DNA of 64,000 nt, taken from NCBI RefSeq assembly GCF_019428685.1, contig NZ_CP080096.1, forward strand, positions 682,001 through 746,000, written 5' to 3'. The DNA is from Paraburkholderia edwinii. GTDB lineage: Bacteria > Pseudomonadota > Gammaproteobacteria > Burkholderiales > Burkholderiaceae. The notes below the pieces were generated by a model, which worked only from the letters and a program-made list of their open reading frames with translations, was not told the origin of the DNA and ran no database searches. A program made the position numbers and the translations under genes. Positions 54,197-64,000 of this stretch are shown in pieces (position 1 is the first letter of the stretch; every line of letters begins with the position of its first letter).

Positions 54197-54215
54197 GGTT
54201 TGTCATCCACGAACA

Positions 54216-54914
54216 TCACGCGTACTGCGCCTGCGGATGCCGATGCAACGCATCGGCCCATTGCGCGACGCGCTGCGGATCGAGCCGTGTCGTGCGTCCA
54301 CTTTCACATAGCGCCGTACGAAAACCCGCCACATCGGGCGCATGCGCGCGAATTTTGTCCAATTGCGCCCAGCCGAGCGAGCCCGCGATTCCGACCATCG
54401 CGCCCTTCGCACGAATCGTATCGATGCACGCGGCGAGCGTCGCCTCGTCGACACAGTCGAATAACGTGCGGCCGTCTTTTACAGCGGTGTCGAACACCAG
54501 CCCGGCAAAGCCGAGGTTCATCGCATGTTCGACCAGCTGCGGATCGATGCCGCCATCGCACAGCAGTACCGGCAAAACCGGCGCCGGGAGCCCTGCAAGA
54601 TGCGTTAGACACGCGCGCGCATGCGGCCCCGCAGTGACGCCGACCTTCACATAGTCGACACCGGCATCGCCGATCTCGATGACGCGCGCCGCCATTTCGT
54701 CGAACGCATCGGCGGGCATATCGCCGATCGTCGCGCTGATCGGCTTGACTGGATAGCGCGCGCGCAATTCGCGCGTGATACGCGCGACTTTGTGCGTCGC
54801 GACGCGGCCAAGCGCGCCGCCATGGGGTTCCTTCAGATCAATCAGTTCGGCGCCTGCCTCCGCGGCATCGAAAGCTTCTTCGGCCGAGCGGACGCTCGCT
54901 AGCAATGCAGTCAT
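54216..54914 (-). CDS. mfnB: (5-formylfuran-3-yl)methyl phosphate synthase family protein (MfnB)
   Basis: 232 residues of the DUF556/MfnB TIM-barrel family. It starts MTALLASVRSAEEAFDAAEA; the active-site Asp26 and Lys28 lie in ELIDLKEPHGGALGRV, with a further lysine in VDYVKVGVTAGP. MfnB condenses two triose phosphates to the furan precursor of methanofuran. Its presence supports local synthesis of the methylofuran cofactor needed by FhcABCD. It is on the minus strand, 116 bp after the DUF447 gene. Confidence 0.9.
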   Translation of the reverse strand: MTALLASVRSAEEAFDAAEAGAELIDLKEPHGGALGRVATHKVARITRELRARYPVKPISATIGDMPADAFDEMAARVIEIGDAGVDYVKVGVTAGPHARACLTHLAGLPAPVLPVLLCDGGIDPQLVEHAMNLGFAGLVFDTAVKDGRTLFDCVDEATLAACIDTIRAKGAMVGIAGSLGWAQLDKIRAHAPDVAGFRTALCESGRTTRLDPQRVAQWADALHRHPQAQYA

Positions 54915-55030
54915 CGAGATCTCCGAAACGTTGCGTGGCGAATATTCCCTGAATCAAACGGAATGCGCTTGTTCGATACATGGCGCAGTGCCGCATTCCT
55001 CGTGCCGCACCGCCGTATCGAACAAGCGCT

Positions 55031-55648
55031 TCAACGTGTTTCGTGCATGGTGTGCGGTGCATCATCGGGCGAACCACCGGTTTTCGACGCGGCGTTCGCG
55101 CGATACCGGTCGATTGCCGCGAGAATCCACGACCACGCGGTTTGCTCATCAGGTCCGGCGGTCTTGTCGATCGCAATCTGCAGATAGGCGATCTCGCGAT
55201 CGACCTTGTCGGCCGGCAGCATAAACAGACGGCTAACAAGAATCGCGCCTTCCACCACGGCCGATTGCGCGCGATTAAAGCCGCCGAACGGCGCGTGCGT
55301 TTCCGTGTGCACGCAGCGCATTTTCAGCGTCGGGCGCTGTGGGTCGTCGAGTGTTTCGGCAAGCGCCAGTTCCGTATGCGCGAGCGATTGCGCAAGCCGT
55401 ACTGACTGCACGTGGCTCACGCTGGCTGTGGGCCAATCGCGTTGCGTGCCGGTCACGCAGCCTGCAAAGACCCTGACGTCAGTCGTGAAATTGATTACCG
55501 CGGATTGGGTGGCGACGATGTTGTCGAGCGTGGTGGATGGCCGGAACGGCGCGAGAATCGCAAGGCCGTTTTCAAAGCGCACGCCCATGGGCGCAATGTG
55601 CGGGGTGCCGTCGCGTGCCGCGGTCGTGATGATCGTTTCGTGAATCAT
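55031..55648 (-). CDS. DUF447-family flavin-reductase-like protein of the H4MPT cluster
   Basis: 205 residues. MIHETIITTAARDGTPHIAPMGVRFENGLAIL is the opening of a split-barrel FMN-binding fold. Residues 40-60 (LDNIVATQSAVINFTTDVRVF) and the CVHTETHAPFGGFNRAQSAVVEGAILVSR region are conserved in DUF447 proteins. These occur in methanogens and in H4MPT-using bacteria; no reaction has been firmly assigned to my knowledge. It is downstream of pqqA on the same strand and may share its transcript. Confidence 0.82.
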   Translation of the reverse strand: MIHETIITTAARDGTPHIAPMGVRFENGLAILAPFRPSTTLDNIVATQSAVINFTTDVRVFAGCVTGTQRDWPTASVSHVQSVRLAQSLAHTELALAETLDDPQRPTLKMRCVHTETHAPFGGFNRAQSAVVEGAILVSRLFMLPADKVDREIAYLQIAIDKTAGPDEQTAWSWILAAIDRYRANAASKTGGSPDDAPHTMHETR

Positions 55649-55729
55649 GGCGAACCAGGCTGGTCGTGCGACGCGCCATACACCGGCGGTCTGCTAGTGG
55701 AAAAACGCTGTAAAAAGCGGGGTGAAACA

Positions 55730-55753
55730 TGAGTACTGCGGTGAGTACTGCGG
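55730..55753 (+). repeat. Tandem 12-bp direct repeat
   Basis: TGAGTACTGCGG occurs twice without spacer (55730-55741 and 55742-55753), between the DUF447 gene and pqqA. Role unknown; possibly just slippage. Confidence 0.6.
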
Positions 55754-55794
55754 CTGCAAGTGCGGCGGTAATACAAATGAACGGAAGCAGAAGT

Positions 55795-55820
55795 GCGGGG
55801 CCGCCCGAAGGAAGCCCCGC
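55795..55820 (-). terminator. Hairpin downstream of pqqA
   Basis: GCGGGGC (55814-55820 read on the minus strand) pairs with GCCCCGC (55795-55801), 12 bp after the pqqA stop. A stem after pqqA is common and lets the precursor be made in excess over downstream genes. No strong T-run follows. Confidence 0.6.
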
Positions 55821-55832
55821 GCGTTCGGCGTT

Positions 55833-55907
55833 TTAGCGGGTCGCGATGTACATCGTAACTTCGAAGCCAAAACGCATGTCCGTGTAGCTTGGGGTTGTCC
55901 ACTGCAT
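55833..55907 (-). CDS. pqqA: PQQ precursor peptide PqqA, detached from pqqBCDE
   Basis: A 24-residue gene read on the minus strand from ATG 55907 to TAA 55833-55835, with a strong GGAGGGA ribosome site. The peptide begins [16 protein letters not shown] and continues VTMYIATR. The FEVTMY core supplies the Glu and Tyr that PqqE cross-links, with the usual three-residue spacing and length of PqqA. It is only recognisable by this signature because it is so short. It lies 11.6 kb upstream of pqqB on the same strand, followed by a hairpin and the DUF447 gene, and divergent from the cbb operon. Confidence 0.92.
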   Translation of the reverse strand: MQWTTPSYTDMRFGFEVTMYIATR

Positions 55908-57767
<1,860 letters not shown>

Positions 57768-57858
57768 GCCTTAGCTTAAGCCTGGGCTCACCGACCGTTG
57801 CACGCGCAACGAGCGTGCAACGTCCTGATCATTGCGTTCTGCACGAAGGGGTACCGCC

Positions 57859-58305
57859 ATGCGTATCACGCAAGGGACGTTTTCTTTTTTGCCTGATTTG
57901 ACCGACGATGAAATCCGCCTGCAAATCGACTATGCGCTGGCTCAAGGCTGGGCGTGTTCGGTCGAATACACCGACAACCCGCACCCGCGCAACACATACT
58001 GGGAGATGTGGGGGCTGCCGATGTTCGATCTGCGCGATGCGGCGGGTGTCATGCAGGAAGTGACCGCGTGCCGCGACGCTTATCCGCAGCACTACATCAA
58101 GGTCAATGCGTTCGACTCGGTGCGCGGCTTCGAAACGATGCGGCTGTCGTTCATGGTGAACCGGCCCGACGACGAAGCGACTTACTCGCTCGAACGCCAG
58201 GACAACGAGGGACGTGTGCAGCGCTATGCGTTGAGGCGCCGCGCTAGCGATGCATCAGGCGATGCGCGTAAAGACGCGCAGGCCGACGCCGCACGAGGCT
58301 GGTGA
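57859..58305 (+). CDS. cbbS: RuBisCO small subunit
   Basis: 148 residues. It begins [19 protein letters not shown], and shows the [24 protein letters not shown] region and the red-type C-terminal beta-hairpin [19 protein letters not shown] 57859 has GAAGGGG upstream; an in-frame ATG at 57832 adds nine basic residues and is less likely. A charged, Ala-rich C-terminal tail of about 20 residues exceeds the usual length. It lies 91 bp after cbbL. Confidence 0.95.
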   Translation: MRITQGTFSFLPDLTDDEIRLQIDYALAQGWACSVEYTDNPHPRNTYWEMWGLPMFDLRDAAGVMQEVTACRDAYPQHYIKVNAFDSVRGFETMRLSFMVNRPDDEATYSLERQDNEGRVQRYALRRRASDASGDARKDAQADAARGW

Positions 58306-58363
58306 TTTGCCCCGGCCTCGCACACGGCGCCCCGTACGGAATTCCATCGAAACGGAGACGACC

Positions 58364-59392
58364 ATGACTGCCGATACGCTTGAATTGCCGGCACGCCGCG
58401 AGGCGTTGTCGCAACATTCGCCGCATGCACCCGCCGAATCGCCACCTGACGGACCGCATGTGAACCTGCTCGCGCTGTATCGCGAATCGGGCATCGCGGG
58501 CGTGCTGACCGAACTCGACCGCGATCTTGTCGGCCTTGCTCCGGTGAAGACGCGTATTCGCGAGATCGCGGCACAGTTGCTCGTAGAGCGTGCGCGTGCC
58601 ACGCTCGGCATCGCGACCGGCGCGCCGACGCTGCATATGTGCTTTTCCGGCAACCCCGGCACGGGCAAGACGACGGTTGCGATGCGCATGGCCGACGTGT
58701 TGCACCGGCTTGGCTATATCCGGCGCAATCACCTGGTGTCGGTGACGCGCGACGATCTTGTCGGCCAGTACATCGGCCATACCGCGCCGAAAACGCGTGA
58801 CGTGTTGAAGCGCGCGATGGGCGGCGTGCTGTTTATCGACGAGGCGTATTACCTGTATCGCCCGGAAAACGAGCGCGATTACGGCCAGGAGTCGATTGAG
58901 ATCCTGCTGCAGGCGATGGAAAACCAGCGCGACGATCTGGTGGTGATACTCGCCGGCTACGCCTCGCGGATGGACACGTTTTTCCAGAGTAACCCCGGCT
59001 TTCGCTCGCGGATCGCGCATCACATCACGTTCCCCGATTACGGTCCGGAAGAGCTGCTCGCGATCGCCGAGCGGATGCTCGACACGATGCATTACCGCTT
59101 CGATTGCGACTCGCGCCGCTCGTTCGAGGATTATCTGGATCGCCGCATCAAGCAGCCGAACTTCGCGAACGCGCGCTCGGTGCGCAACGCGATCGATCGC
59201 GCGCGGCTGCGTCAGGCGAACCGTTTGTTTGCAGCGGCGCTCGATGGCGCCCAACCGGCCGATCCGGCAGCGCTCACGCTGATCACCGCGGGCGATATTC
59301 GCGCAAGCCGCGTCTTCGACCGGCTCTCTCCGGGTCCGCAACATGGAACCGCGACTGAAAGCGCGGCGGTTGCCAAACCCACGGCTTCCTGA
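58364..59392 (+). CDS. cbbX: Red-type RuBisCO activase
   Basis: 342 residues, AAA+ protein. Walker A is [16 protein letters not shown] near residue 103. Walker B is [12 protein letters not shown] near 160. The pore-loop region lies around [15 protein letters not shown], with arginine fingers expected near [12 protein letters not shown]. CbbX uses ATP to pull the C-terminus of red-type RuBisCO and free inhibitory sugar phosphates. ATG 58364 follows GGAGAC. The 45-residue Pro/Ala N-terminal extension is longer than usual. Confidence 0.95.
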   Translation: MTADTLELPARREALSQHSPHAPAESPPDGPHVNLLALYRESGIAGVLTELDRDLVGLAPVKTRIREIAAQLLVERARATLGIATGAPTLHMCFSGNPGTGKTTVAMRMADVLHRLGYIRRNHLVSVTRDDLVGQYIGHTAPKTRDVLKRAMGGVLFIDEAYYLYRPENERDYGQESIEILLQAMENQRDDLVVILAGYASRMDTFFQSNPGFRSRIAHHITFPDYGPEELLAIAERMLDTMHYRFDCDSRRSFEDYLDRRIKQPNFANARSVRNAIDRARLRQANRLFAAALDGAQPADPAALTLITAGDIRASRVFDRLSPGPQHGTATESAAVAKPTAS

Positions 59393-59402
59393 GGAGCGTG
59401 CG

Positions 59403-60521
59403 ATGCGAGACGGACGAACGACACTCTCGAAGTTTCTGATCGACGCGCTCGACAGGCAATGTCCACCGCGGCGCGCGAGCGGTTTATCGGCACTGTTGAT
59501 CGACGTTGCCGCGTCGATCAAGACGATTGCCGCGACGCTCACGCGTGGCGCGCTCGACGGCAACTACGGCTCGGCGCGCTCGGCGAACGTGCATGGCGAA
59601 GAGCAGAAGAAGCTCGACGTGCTGACCAACGATATCTTTCTGCAGCATTGCGAATGGGACGGCTTGCTTGCGGGCATGGTGTCCGAGGAGATCGAGCACG
59701 TGTACCAGATACCGCCGGGCTACCCGCGCGGCGAGTATCTGCTCGCGTTCGATCCGCTCGACGGCTCGTCGAACATCGATATCAACGGTGCGGTGGGCTC
59801 GATTTTTTCGGTGTTGCGCGCGCCACCGCAGGACGAGGCTCATGCAAACGGAAACGCTAAGGCAGCTGATCGCACCGCGTTTTTGCGACCCGGCCACGAG
59901 CAGGTTGCAGCGGGCTATGCGATCTACGGCCCTGCGACGATGCTTGTTCTATCGATCGGCAACGGCACGCATGGCTTCACGCTCGAGCGCGACGTCGGCA
60001 ACTTCGTGCTCACGCATTCGGACATTCGCATTCCAGAAGACACGAACGAGTTCGCTATCAACGCATCGAACGAACGCTTCTGGGAACCGCCAATCCGTCG
60101 CTATGTGCAGGAATGCAAGGACGGCAAGAGCGGCTGCCGTGAGCGCGATTTCAATATGCGTTGGATTGCGGCGATGGTCGCTGAGGTACATCGCATTCTG
60201 ATGCGTGGCGGCGTGTTTATGTATCCGCGCGATTTCCGCTCGCCGCGCACGACGCATGGCCGTTTGCGTCTGCTTTACGAAGCGAACCCGATGAGCTTTC
60301 TGATCGAACAGGCGGGCGGCGCGGCGATCACCGGGCGCGAGCGCATTCTCGACGTGGTGCCTGGCGACCTGCATGAGCGCGTGCCGGTGATACTCGGCTC
60401 GAAGAACGAAGTGACGCGCATCGGCCGCTATCACCGCGAGCACGATCTCGGCACCGACCGGCCGTTTTCGTCGCCGCTTTTCAGGGAACGGTCGCTGTTC
60501 TTGCCGGAAGCGCCGGTATAA
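59403..60521 (+). CDS. cbbF: Class I fructose-1,6-bisphosphatase of the Calvin cycle
   Basis: 372 residues. The metal and substrate site is [22 protein letters not shown] near residues 116-137. EEIEHVYQI supplies acidic ligands, and [34 protein letters not shown] is the fructose-phosphate region. It may also act on sedoheptulose bisphosphate. ATG 59403 is 10 bp after cbbX with GAGGAG. A housekeeping copy is expected elsewhere, so this one is probably autotrophy-specific. Confidence 0.94.
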   Translation: MRDGRTTLSKFLIDALDRQCPPRRASGLSALLIDVAASIKTIAATLTRGALDGNYGSARSANVHGEEQKKLDVLTNDIFLQHCEWDGLLAGMVSEEIEHVYQIPPGYPRGEYLLAFDPLDGSSNIDINGAVGSIFSVLRAPPQDEAHANGNAKAADRTAFLRPGHEQVAAGYAIYGPATMLVLSIGNGTHGFTLERDVGNFVLTHSDIRIPEDTNEFAINASNERFWEPPIRRYVQECKDGKSGCRERDFNMRWIAAMVAEVHRILMRGGVFMYPRDFRSPRTTHGRLRLLYEANPMSFLIEQAGGAAITGRERILDVVPGDLHERVPVILGSKNEVTRIGRYHREHDLGTDRPFSSPLFRERSLFLPEAPV

Positions 60522-60604
60522 GGCGTGCATTGACGGGGCCCGTGTATCGACGAAGCTTATCGACACCGATTATCGACACCGATTAGCGAAAGGGAGAAGC
60601 GCGT

Positions 60605-61477
60605 ATGTCAGTCAAGCACCCGATCATCGCGGTGACCGGATCGAGCGGCGCCGGCACGACTACCGTCATGAAGAGCTTTCAACATATTTTCAGGCGCGAG
60701 AAGATCAATGCGCAGATTGTGGAGGGTGACGCATTTCATCGCTACGACCGGCTCGGCATGCGCGAAGCGCTGAAGCAGGCCGAGCGCGATGGTGTGCATA
60801 ACTTTAGCCATTTCGGGCCCGATGCGAACATGCTCGCGGAACTTGAGCAGCTGTTTGCGAGCTATGGGAAGTCGGGCTCCGGGAAATTCCGCCGATATGT
60901 GCACGACGAAACGGATGCGGCGAAATTCAAGTTGCCGTCCGGCACGTTTACGCCGTGGGAAGAGATCGAGTCGAACACCGATATGCTGTTCTACGAAGGA
61001 CTGCACGGCGCGGCGGTGACGGACAGTGTGGATGTTGCGCAGCATGCGGATCTGCTGGTGGGCGTGGTGCCGATCATCAATCTCGAGTGGATACAGAAAC
61101 TGCATCGCGATCAGAATATGCGCGGCTATTCGCATGAGGCGATCGTCGATACGATTCTGCGACGCATGCCTGACTATGTGAATTACATATGTCCGCAGTT
61201 TTCACGCACGCATGTAAATTTTCAGCGCGTGCCGACGGTGGATACGTCGAATCCATTTACTGCGCGGGAGATTCCGCAGCCTGATGAAAGCTTTGTGGTG
61301 ATCCGGTTTGCGCGACCTAAAGGGATCGACTTCCCGTATTTGCTCACCATGCTGCATGACTCGTTTATGTCGCGACCGAATGTGATCGTGGTGCCGGGCG
61401 GCAAGATGGGCCTTGCGATGCAGCTGATTTTTACACCGATGATTTTGCAGTTGAGGGATCGGTGTGCGCGGGCTTGA
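60605..61477 (+). CDS. cbbP: Phosphoribulokinase
   Basis: 290 residues, bacterial octameric type. The P-loop is AVTGSSGAGTTTVMKSF. VEGDAFHRYDR holds the catalytic base region and LFYEGLHGA the Walker B. YVNYICPQFSRTHVNFQRVPTVDTSNPF is specific to the family. It makes ribulose bisphosphate from ribulose-5-phosphate and ATP. AAAGGGAG precedes ATG 60605. It is the last gene of the operon and is followed by a strong terminator. Other Calvin enzymes (transketolase, aldolase, GAPDH) are not in the operon as far as the window shows. Confidence 0.96.
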   Translation: MSVKHPIIAVTGSSGAGTTTVMKSFQHIFRREKINAQIVEGDAFHRYDRLGMREALKQAERDGVHNFSHFGPDANMLAELEQLFASYGKSGSGKFRRYVHDETDAAKFKLPSGTFTPWEEIESNTDMLFYEGLHGAAVTDSVDVAQHADLLVGVVPIINLEWIQKLHRDQNMRGYSHEAIVDTILRRMPDYVNYICPQFSRTHVNFQRVPTVDTSNPFTAREIPQPDESFVVIRFARPKGIDFPYLLTMLHDSFMSRPNVIVVPGGKMGLAMQLIFTPMILQLRDRCARA

Positions 61478-61529
61478 GGTGCGCGTGTTCGCTTAGGGAG
61501 TTTGCCTAAGGAAACAAAGGGCGTTGCAA

Positions 61530-61562
61530 AGGCCGCTGTCCAAGAGGGCAGCGGCCTTTTTT
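61530..61562 (+). terminator. Rho-independent terminator of the cbb operon
   Basis: AGGCCGCTG (61530-61538) pairs with CAGCGGCCT (61549-61557), followed by TTTTT to 61562. It also lies just beyond the stop of the convergent small secreted protein gene and has an A-run on its left side, so it can act in both directions. Confidence 0.92.
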
Positions 61563-61573
61563 GTTAACCACCC

Positions 61574-61891
61574 TTATTGCGGAGCGGCCGGCGACTTCAC
61601 ACTGGGGGTTGCCAGCGTGTTATTGCTTGGAGCAGGGGTCACCGCTTCTGCACCATTATTCGCGCTCGGCAGGCCCGAGTTCGGCTTCGGGCTCATCTTG
61701 CCGCTGTCCGAGTTAGTGGAGCCTGGCGTGCCGTAGCTGTTCGTCGCACCGTTCATCTGGTTCGACGGGCTGGCCGTGCTGCCGTTCGACGAGCCGGAGC
61801 CGCCTCCGCCTCCAGCCGATTGGGCATAAGCGCCGCCCGACAGCGCGAGTGCGGCAGTGGCCGCGATCAGTATGCTGGTTGCCTTGATCAT
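61574..61891 (-). CDS. Small secreted Gly/Ser/Asn-rich protein
   Basis: 105 residues with a clear signal peptide (MIKATSILIAATAALALSGG AYAQ cleavage region) and GGAGG ribosome site. The mature part is low-complexity: a GGGGGSGSSNGS stretch, then Asn, Ser, Pro and Ala, without cysteine. Similar short secreted proteins of unknown function are common in Burkholderia. No domain is recognised. It is convergent with the cbb operon and divergent from the DeoR gene. Confidence 0.75.
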   Translation of the reverse strand: MIKATSILIAATAALALSGGAYAQSAGGGGGSGSSNGSTASPSNQMNGATNSYGTPGSTNSDSGKMSPKPNSGLPSANNGAEAVTPAPSNNTLATPSVKSPAAPQ

Positions 61892-62031
61892 GATCCGTCC
61901 TCCTTAATTGGATTGAAATTTCTACGCAAGCGAATACCGCTTGCTTAACGACGAAATCGAGCAACCGCCGTGCCGCGTACTTTCATCTGTACACCTGCCC
62001 TATTTGTTGGTCTAAAACGTTGATCCCAGCG

Positions 62032-62083
62032 ATGCACGATCATGCACGTTTACATTCTTATTCGTGCACAGTAAGATATCCGC
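62032..62083 (+). promoter_or_regulatory. DeoR-gene promoter with repeated CGTGCA boxes
   Basis: TTTACA (62049-62054), 17-bp spacer, TAAGAT (62072-62077), with the ATG at 62084 just where transcription should begin. ATGCACG occurs at 62032-62038 and 62042-62048, one helical turn apart, and CGTGCA in inverse orientation at 62063-62068 inside the spacer. These are probably the regulator's own operators. Confidence 0.6.
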
Positions 62084-62863
62084 ATGAATGACAATGTCCC
62101 CCTCGCACGGCGCGACGAGATTGCGCATCGGCTCGCCCAAGGCCAGTCGGTGGTAGCGGCCACGCTCGCCGTCGAGTTCAACATTTCAGAAGACGCAATT
62201 CGTCGCGATCTCCGCGCCCTCGCTGCCGAGGGGCTGTGCCGCAGGGTCTACGGCGGCGCGTTGCCCATCACGCCTGCGTCCGCTCCCATGACGGCGCGCA
62301 TGATCGAGGACCGCGAACGGAAAATGGCGTTGGCGCGCGCAGCAGTGCCGCTGATCGAGCCAGGCGAACTTGTATTCCTCGACAGCGGCAGCACGAATCT
62401 CGCGCTTGTCGAGGTACTGCCGGAGGAAAGCGAGCTCACCGTCGCCACCAACTCCATCGATATCGCGGCTGCCGTCCTTCACCGCGGCGATCTGCAACTG
62501 ATCATGATTGGAGGCGCGGTCGACGCGACCGTCGGCGGATGCGTCGACGCCTCCGCCGTGCAAAGTGTCGCGCAGATGAATATCGACCGATGCTTTATCG
62601 GTTCATGCGCCATATCGTCTAAAGGCGGTATCAGTGCCTTCAATCTTGCCGATGCCACGTTTAAACGCGCGGTCCTTGCGGCTAGTGCGCACAACGCGGT
62701 ACTCGCGATGACTGGCAAATTCATCGCTCGTGCATCGCATCGCGTCGCCGCAATTGGAGCGATCGAATGCGTTGTCGTCGAACATGACTTGCCGCGTGCA
62801 GAACGTGCGTCTCTATCCAAGGCCGGGACAAAGGTCCTGGTCGCGATGTCAGCCGACCTGTAG
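62084..62863 (+). CDS. DeoR-family transcriptional regulator
   Basis: 259 residues. The N-terminal helix-turn-helix is LARRDEIAHRLAQGQSVVAATLAVEFNISEDAIRRDLRALAAEG split over residues 6-50. The C-terminal DeoRC sugar-phosphate sensor has IEPGELVFLDSGSTNLALVEVL and FIGSCAISSKGGISAFNLADATFKRA. There is no ribosome site, consistent with a leaderless message. It probably represses itself and the MFS gene 30 bp downstream, in response to a phosphorylated sugar. Confidence 0.9.
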   Translation: MNDNVPLARRDEIAHRLAQGQSVVAATLAVEFNISEDAIRRDLRALAAEGLCRRVYGGALPITPASAPMTARMIEDRERKMALARAAVPLIEPGELVFLDSGSTNLALVEVLPEESELTVATNSIDIAAAVLHRGDLQLIMIGGAVDATVGGCVDASAVQSVAQMNIDRCFIGSCAISSKGGISAFNLADATFKRAVLAASAHNAVLAMTGKFIARASHRVAAIGAIECVVVEHDLPRAERASLSKAGTKVLVAMSADL

Positions 62864-62893
62864 GCCCATGACACAGCCCAACGAGATCAGACC

Positions 62894-64000
62894 ATGAGCA
62901 TATCGAGCGAAATGACTTCAGATCAGCCAGCAGCCCGATTTGCCACCCGCCTTGCGTTCCTCGTGGCGGGTTTCGGTGTCTCGTGCTGGGCGCCGCTCGT
63001 GCCATTCGCCAAGGACCGGCTCGGCGCGAATGACGCCCTGCTCGGCATGCTGCTGCTGTGCCTTGGCTTAGGCTCGGTGATTGCCATGGTATTCACAGGC
63101 GTGATCAGCGCGCGATATGGGAGCAAACCGGTTATCGCAGCGGGAGGCATTGGCCTCGCGATCATTCTTCCGTTTCTAACCGTGGTCAGTACGCCGCTTA
63201 CGCTGGCCATCGCGTTGCTTGCATTCGGCGCGTGTCTCGGCTCGCTTGACGTCGCCATGAATGTCCACGCAATCGAAGTTGAACGCATGGAAGCGCGTCA
63301 TTTGATGTCGGGGTTTCACGCGCTATTCAGCGTCGGTGGATTTTTCGGCGCGACGTTGATGACGTTTCTGCTTTCGATGCAGATCGGGACGCTTGCGAGC
63401 ACCGTGTTCTGTGCGGTTCTGATGTTCGCCGCAATGGTCGTTGCGCAACCACGGCTGCTCCACACGGCTCAGGAGAGTGGCGCTCCTTTATTTGTCATGC
63501 CGCATGGGGTGGTGCTGTTGCTGGCCGCGCTCACCGCCATTACGTTTCTGGTTGAAGGCGCGCTGCTCGACTGGAGCGCTTTGCTTATTACCGGCAAAGG
63601 GCTGGTCGATGCCGCACGCGGTGGAGTCGGCTATATGCTGTTCTCGATAGCGATGACCGTGGGCCGTTTCAGTGGTGACGCGATAACGGCCCGCTTTGGC
63701 GATCGCATGGTGGTGTTCTGGGGCGGTGTGCTCGCCACCATTGGTTTCGTTATCTTGCTGACCGCGACGGTTACGGTCGTAGCGATGTCCGGCTTCCTGC
63801 TGATCGGCCTCGGCGCATCGAATGTCGTGCCGGTGTTGTTTCGCAAAGCAGGCACGCAACGCGCGATGCCGTCTGCACTTGCAGTCGCGGCGATTACCAC
63901 CACCGGTTATGCAGGAAATCTACTGGGTCCGGCCGGTGTCGGCTTTGTGGCCAATCATGTTGGATTGCCCGGGGCATTCTGGGGATTGGCTGCGCTGCTG
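62894..64000 (+). CDS. MFS transporter, YbjJ-like, cut by the window end
   Basis: The first 369 residues are present and the frame is still open at base 64000; related proteins are about 400 residues. Eleven or so hydrophobic helices are seen. Helix 2-3 contains TGVISARYGSKPVIAAGG, the MFS loop motif in degenerate form, and MSGFHALFSVGGFFGA and SIAMTVGRFSGDAITARFGDR are typical of the YbjJ group. It starts 30 bp after the DeoR gene and is probably co-transcribed. The substrate is unknown; a sugar or sugar-like compound is suggested by the regulator. Confidence 0.87.
   Translation, partial: MSISSEMTSDQPAARFATRLAFLVAGFGVSCWAPLVPFAKDRLGANDALLGMLLLCLGLGSVIAMVFTGVISARYGSKPVIAAGGIGLAIILPFLTVVSTPLTLAIALLAFGACLGSLDVAMNVHAIEVERMEARHLMSGFHALFSVGGFFGATLMTFLLSMQIGTLASTVFCAVLMFAAMVVAQPRLLHTAQESGAPLFVMPHGVVLLLAALTAITFLVEGALLDWSALLITGKGLVDAARGGVGYMLFSIAMTVGRFSGDAITARFGDRMVVFWGGVLATIGFVILLTATVTVVAMSGFLLIGLGASNVVPVLFRKAGTQRAMPSALAVAAITTTGYAGNLLGPAGVGFVANHVGLPGAFWGLAALL

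Overview
The window looks like part of a Burkholderiaceae replicon, most likely Paraburkholderia or a close relative. It is GC-rich and tightly packed, with many ATGA start/stop overlaps. It carries an OmpC-type Burkholderia porin, FadR-type GntR regulators, red-type (form IC) RuBisCO and the bacterial tetrahydromethanopterin (H4MPT)/methylofuran C1 pathway. All coordinates and translations were read directly. Family names come from motif recognition, because no database search was possible. I saw no tRNA, rRNA, insertion sequence or CRISPR array.

Region A (1-6228) is the end of a polyol or sugar ABC operon: the C-terminus of a binding protein, two permeases, a 64-residue membrane protein, two ATPases, and split dihydroxyacetone-kinase-type subunits DhaL and DhaK. 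No DhaM is present, so a C3 or C4 ketose or polyol is the likely substrate.

Region B (6677-22375) is a catabolic cluster for an unidentified, probably aromatic or heteroaromatic, carboxylate. It holds a porin, two paralogous GntR regulators, one SsuBC-type ATPase/permease pair with two paralogous binding proteins, a CoA ligase, a hotdog thioesterase, an MDR-family reductase and a VOC protein. It also encodes a UbiD decarboxylase with its UbiX cofactor enzyme, a Rieske oxygenase (alpha and beta, no reductase) and a 2-hydroxyacid dehydrogenase. A palindrome of the form TGTGAG-N3-CTCACA recurs before both regulators and, degenerate, before the porin.

Region C (22499-34714) matches the D-apiose/D-apionate pathway: a ribose-type ABC importer, a DUF2291 lipoprotein, ApsD-, ApnL- and ApnO-like enzymes, a RuBisCO-like protein, an OiaK-like DUF1537 kinase and a GntR regulator. 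A common 15-bp operator lies on the operon promoter and before the regulator gene.

Region D (34879-55907) is a C1 oxidation and PQQ region. It has a small lipoprotein, a PQQ-associated beta-propeller protein, a TonB receptor, a two-component system, pqqBCDE, a cytochrome b561 and fhcBADC. It also has methylofuran-type genes (MfnB, D, E and F homologues, a HisA-like protein and a DUF447 protein). A detached pqqA gene lies 11.6 kb from pqqB.

Region E (56262-61562) is a Calvin-cycle operon: cbbL, cbbS, cbbX, fructose bisphosphatase and phosphoribulokinase, ending in a strong terminator. D and E together could oxidise a C1 compound to formate and CO2 and refix the CO2. The alcohol dehydrogenase, fae, mch, mtdB, formate dehydrogenase and cbbR are not in the window.

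Region F (61574-64000) holds a small secreted protein, a DeoR regulator with a predicted leaderless promoter, and a YbjJ-like MFS transporter cut by the window end.
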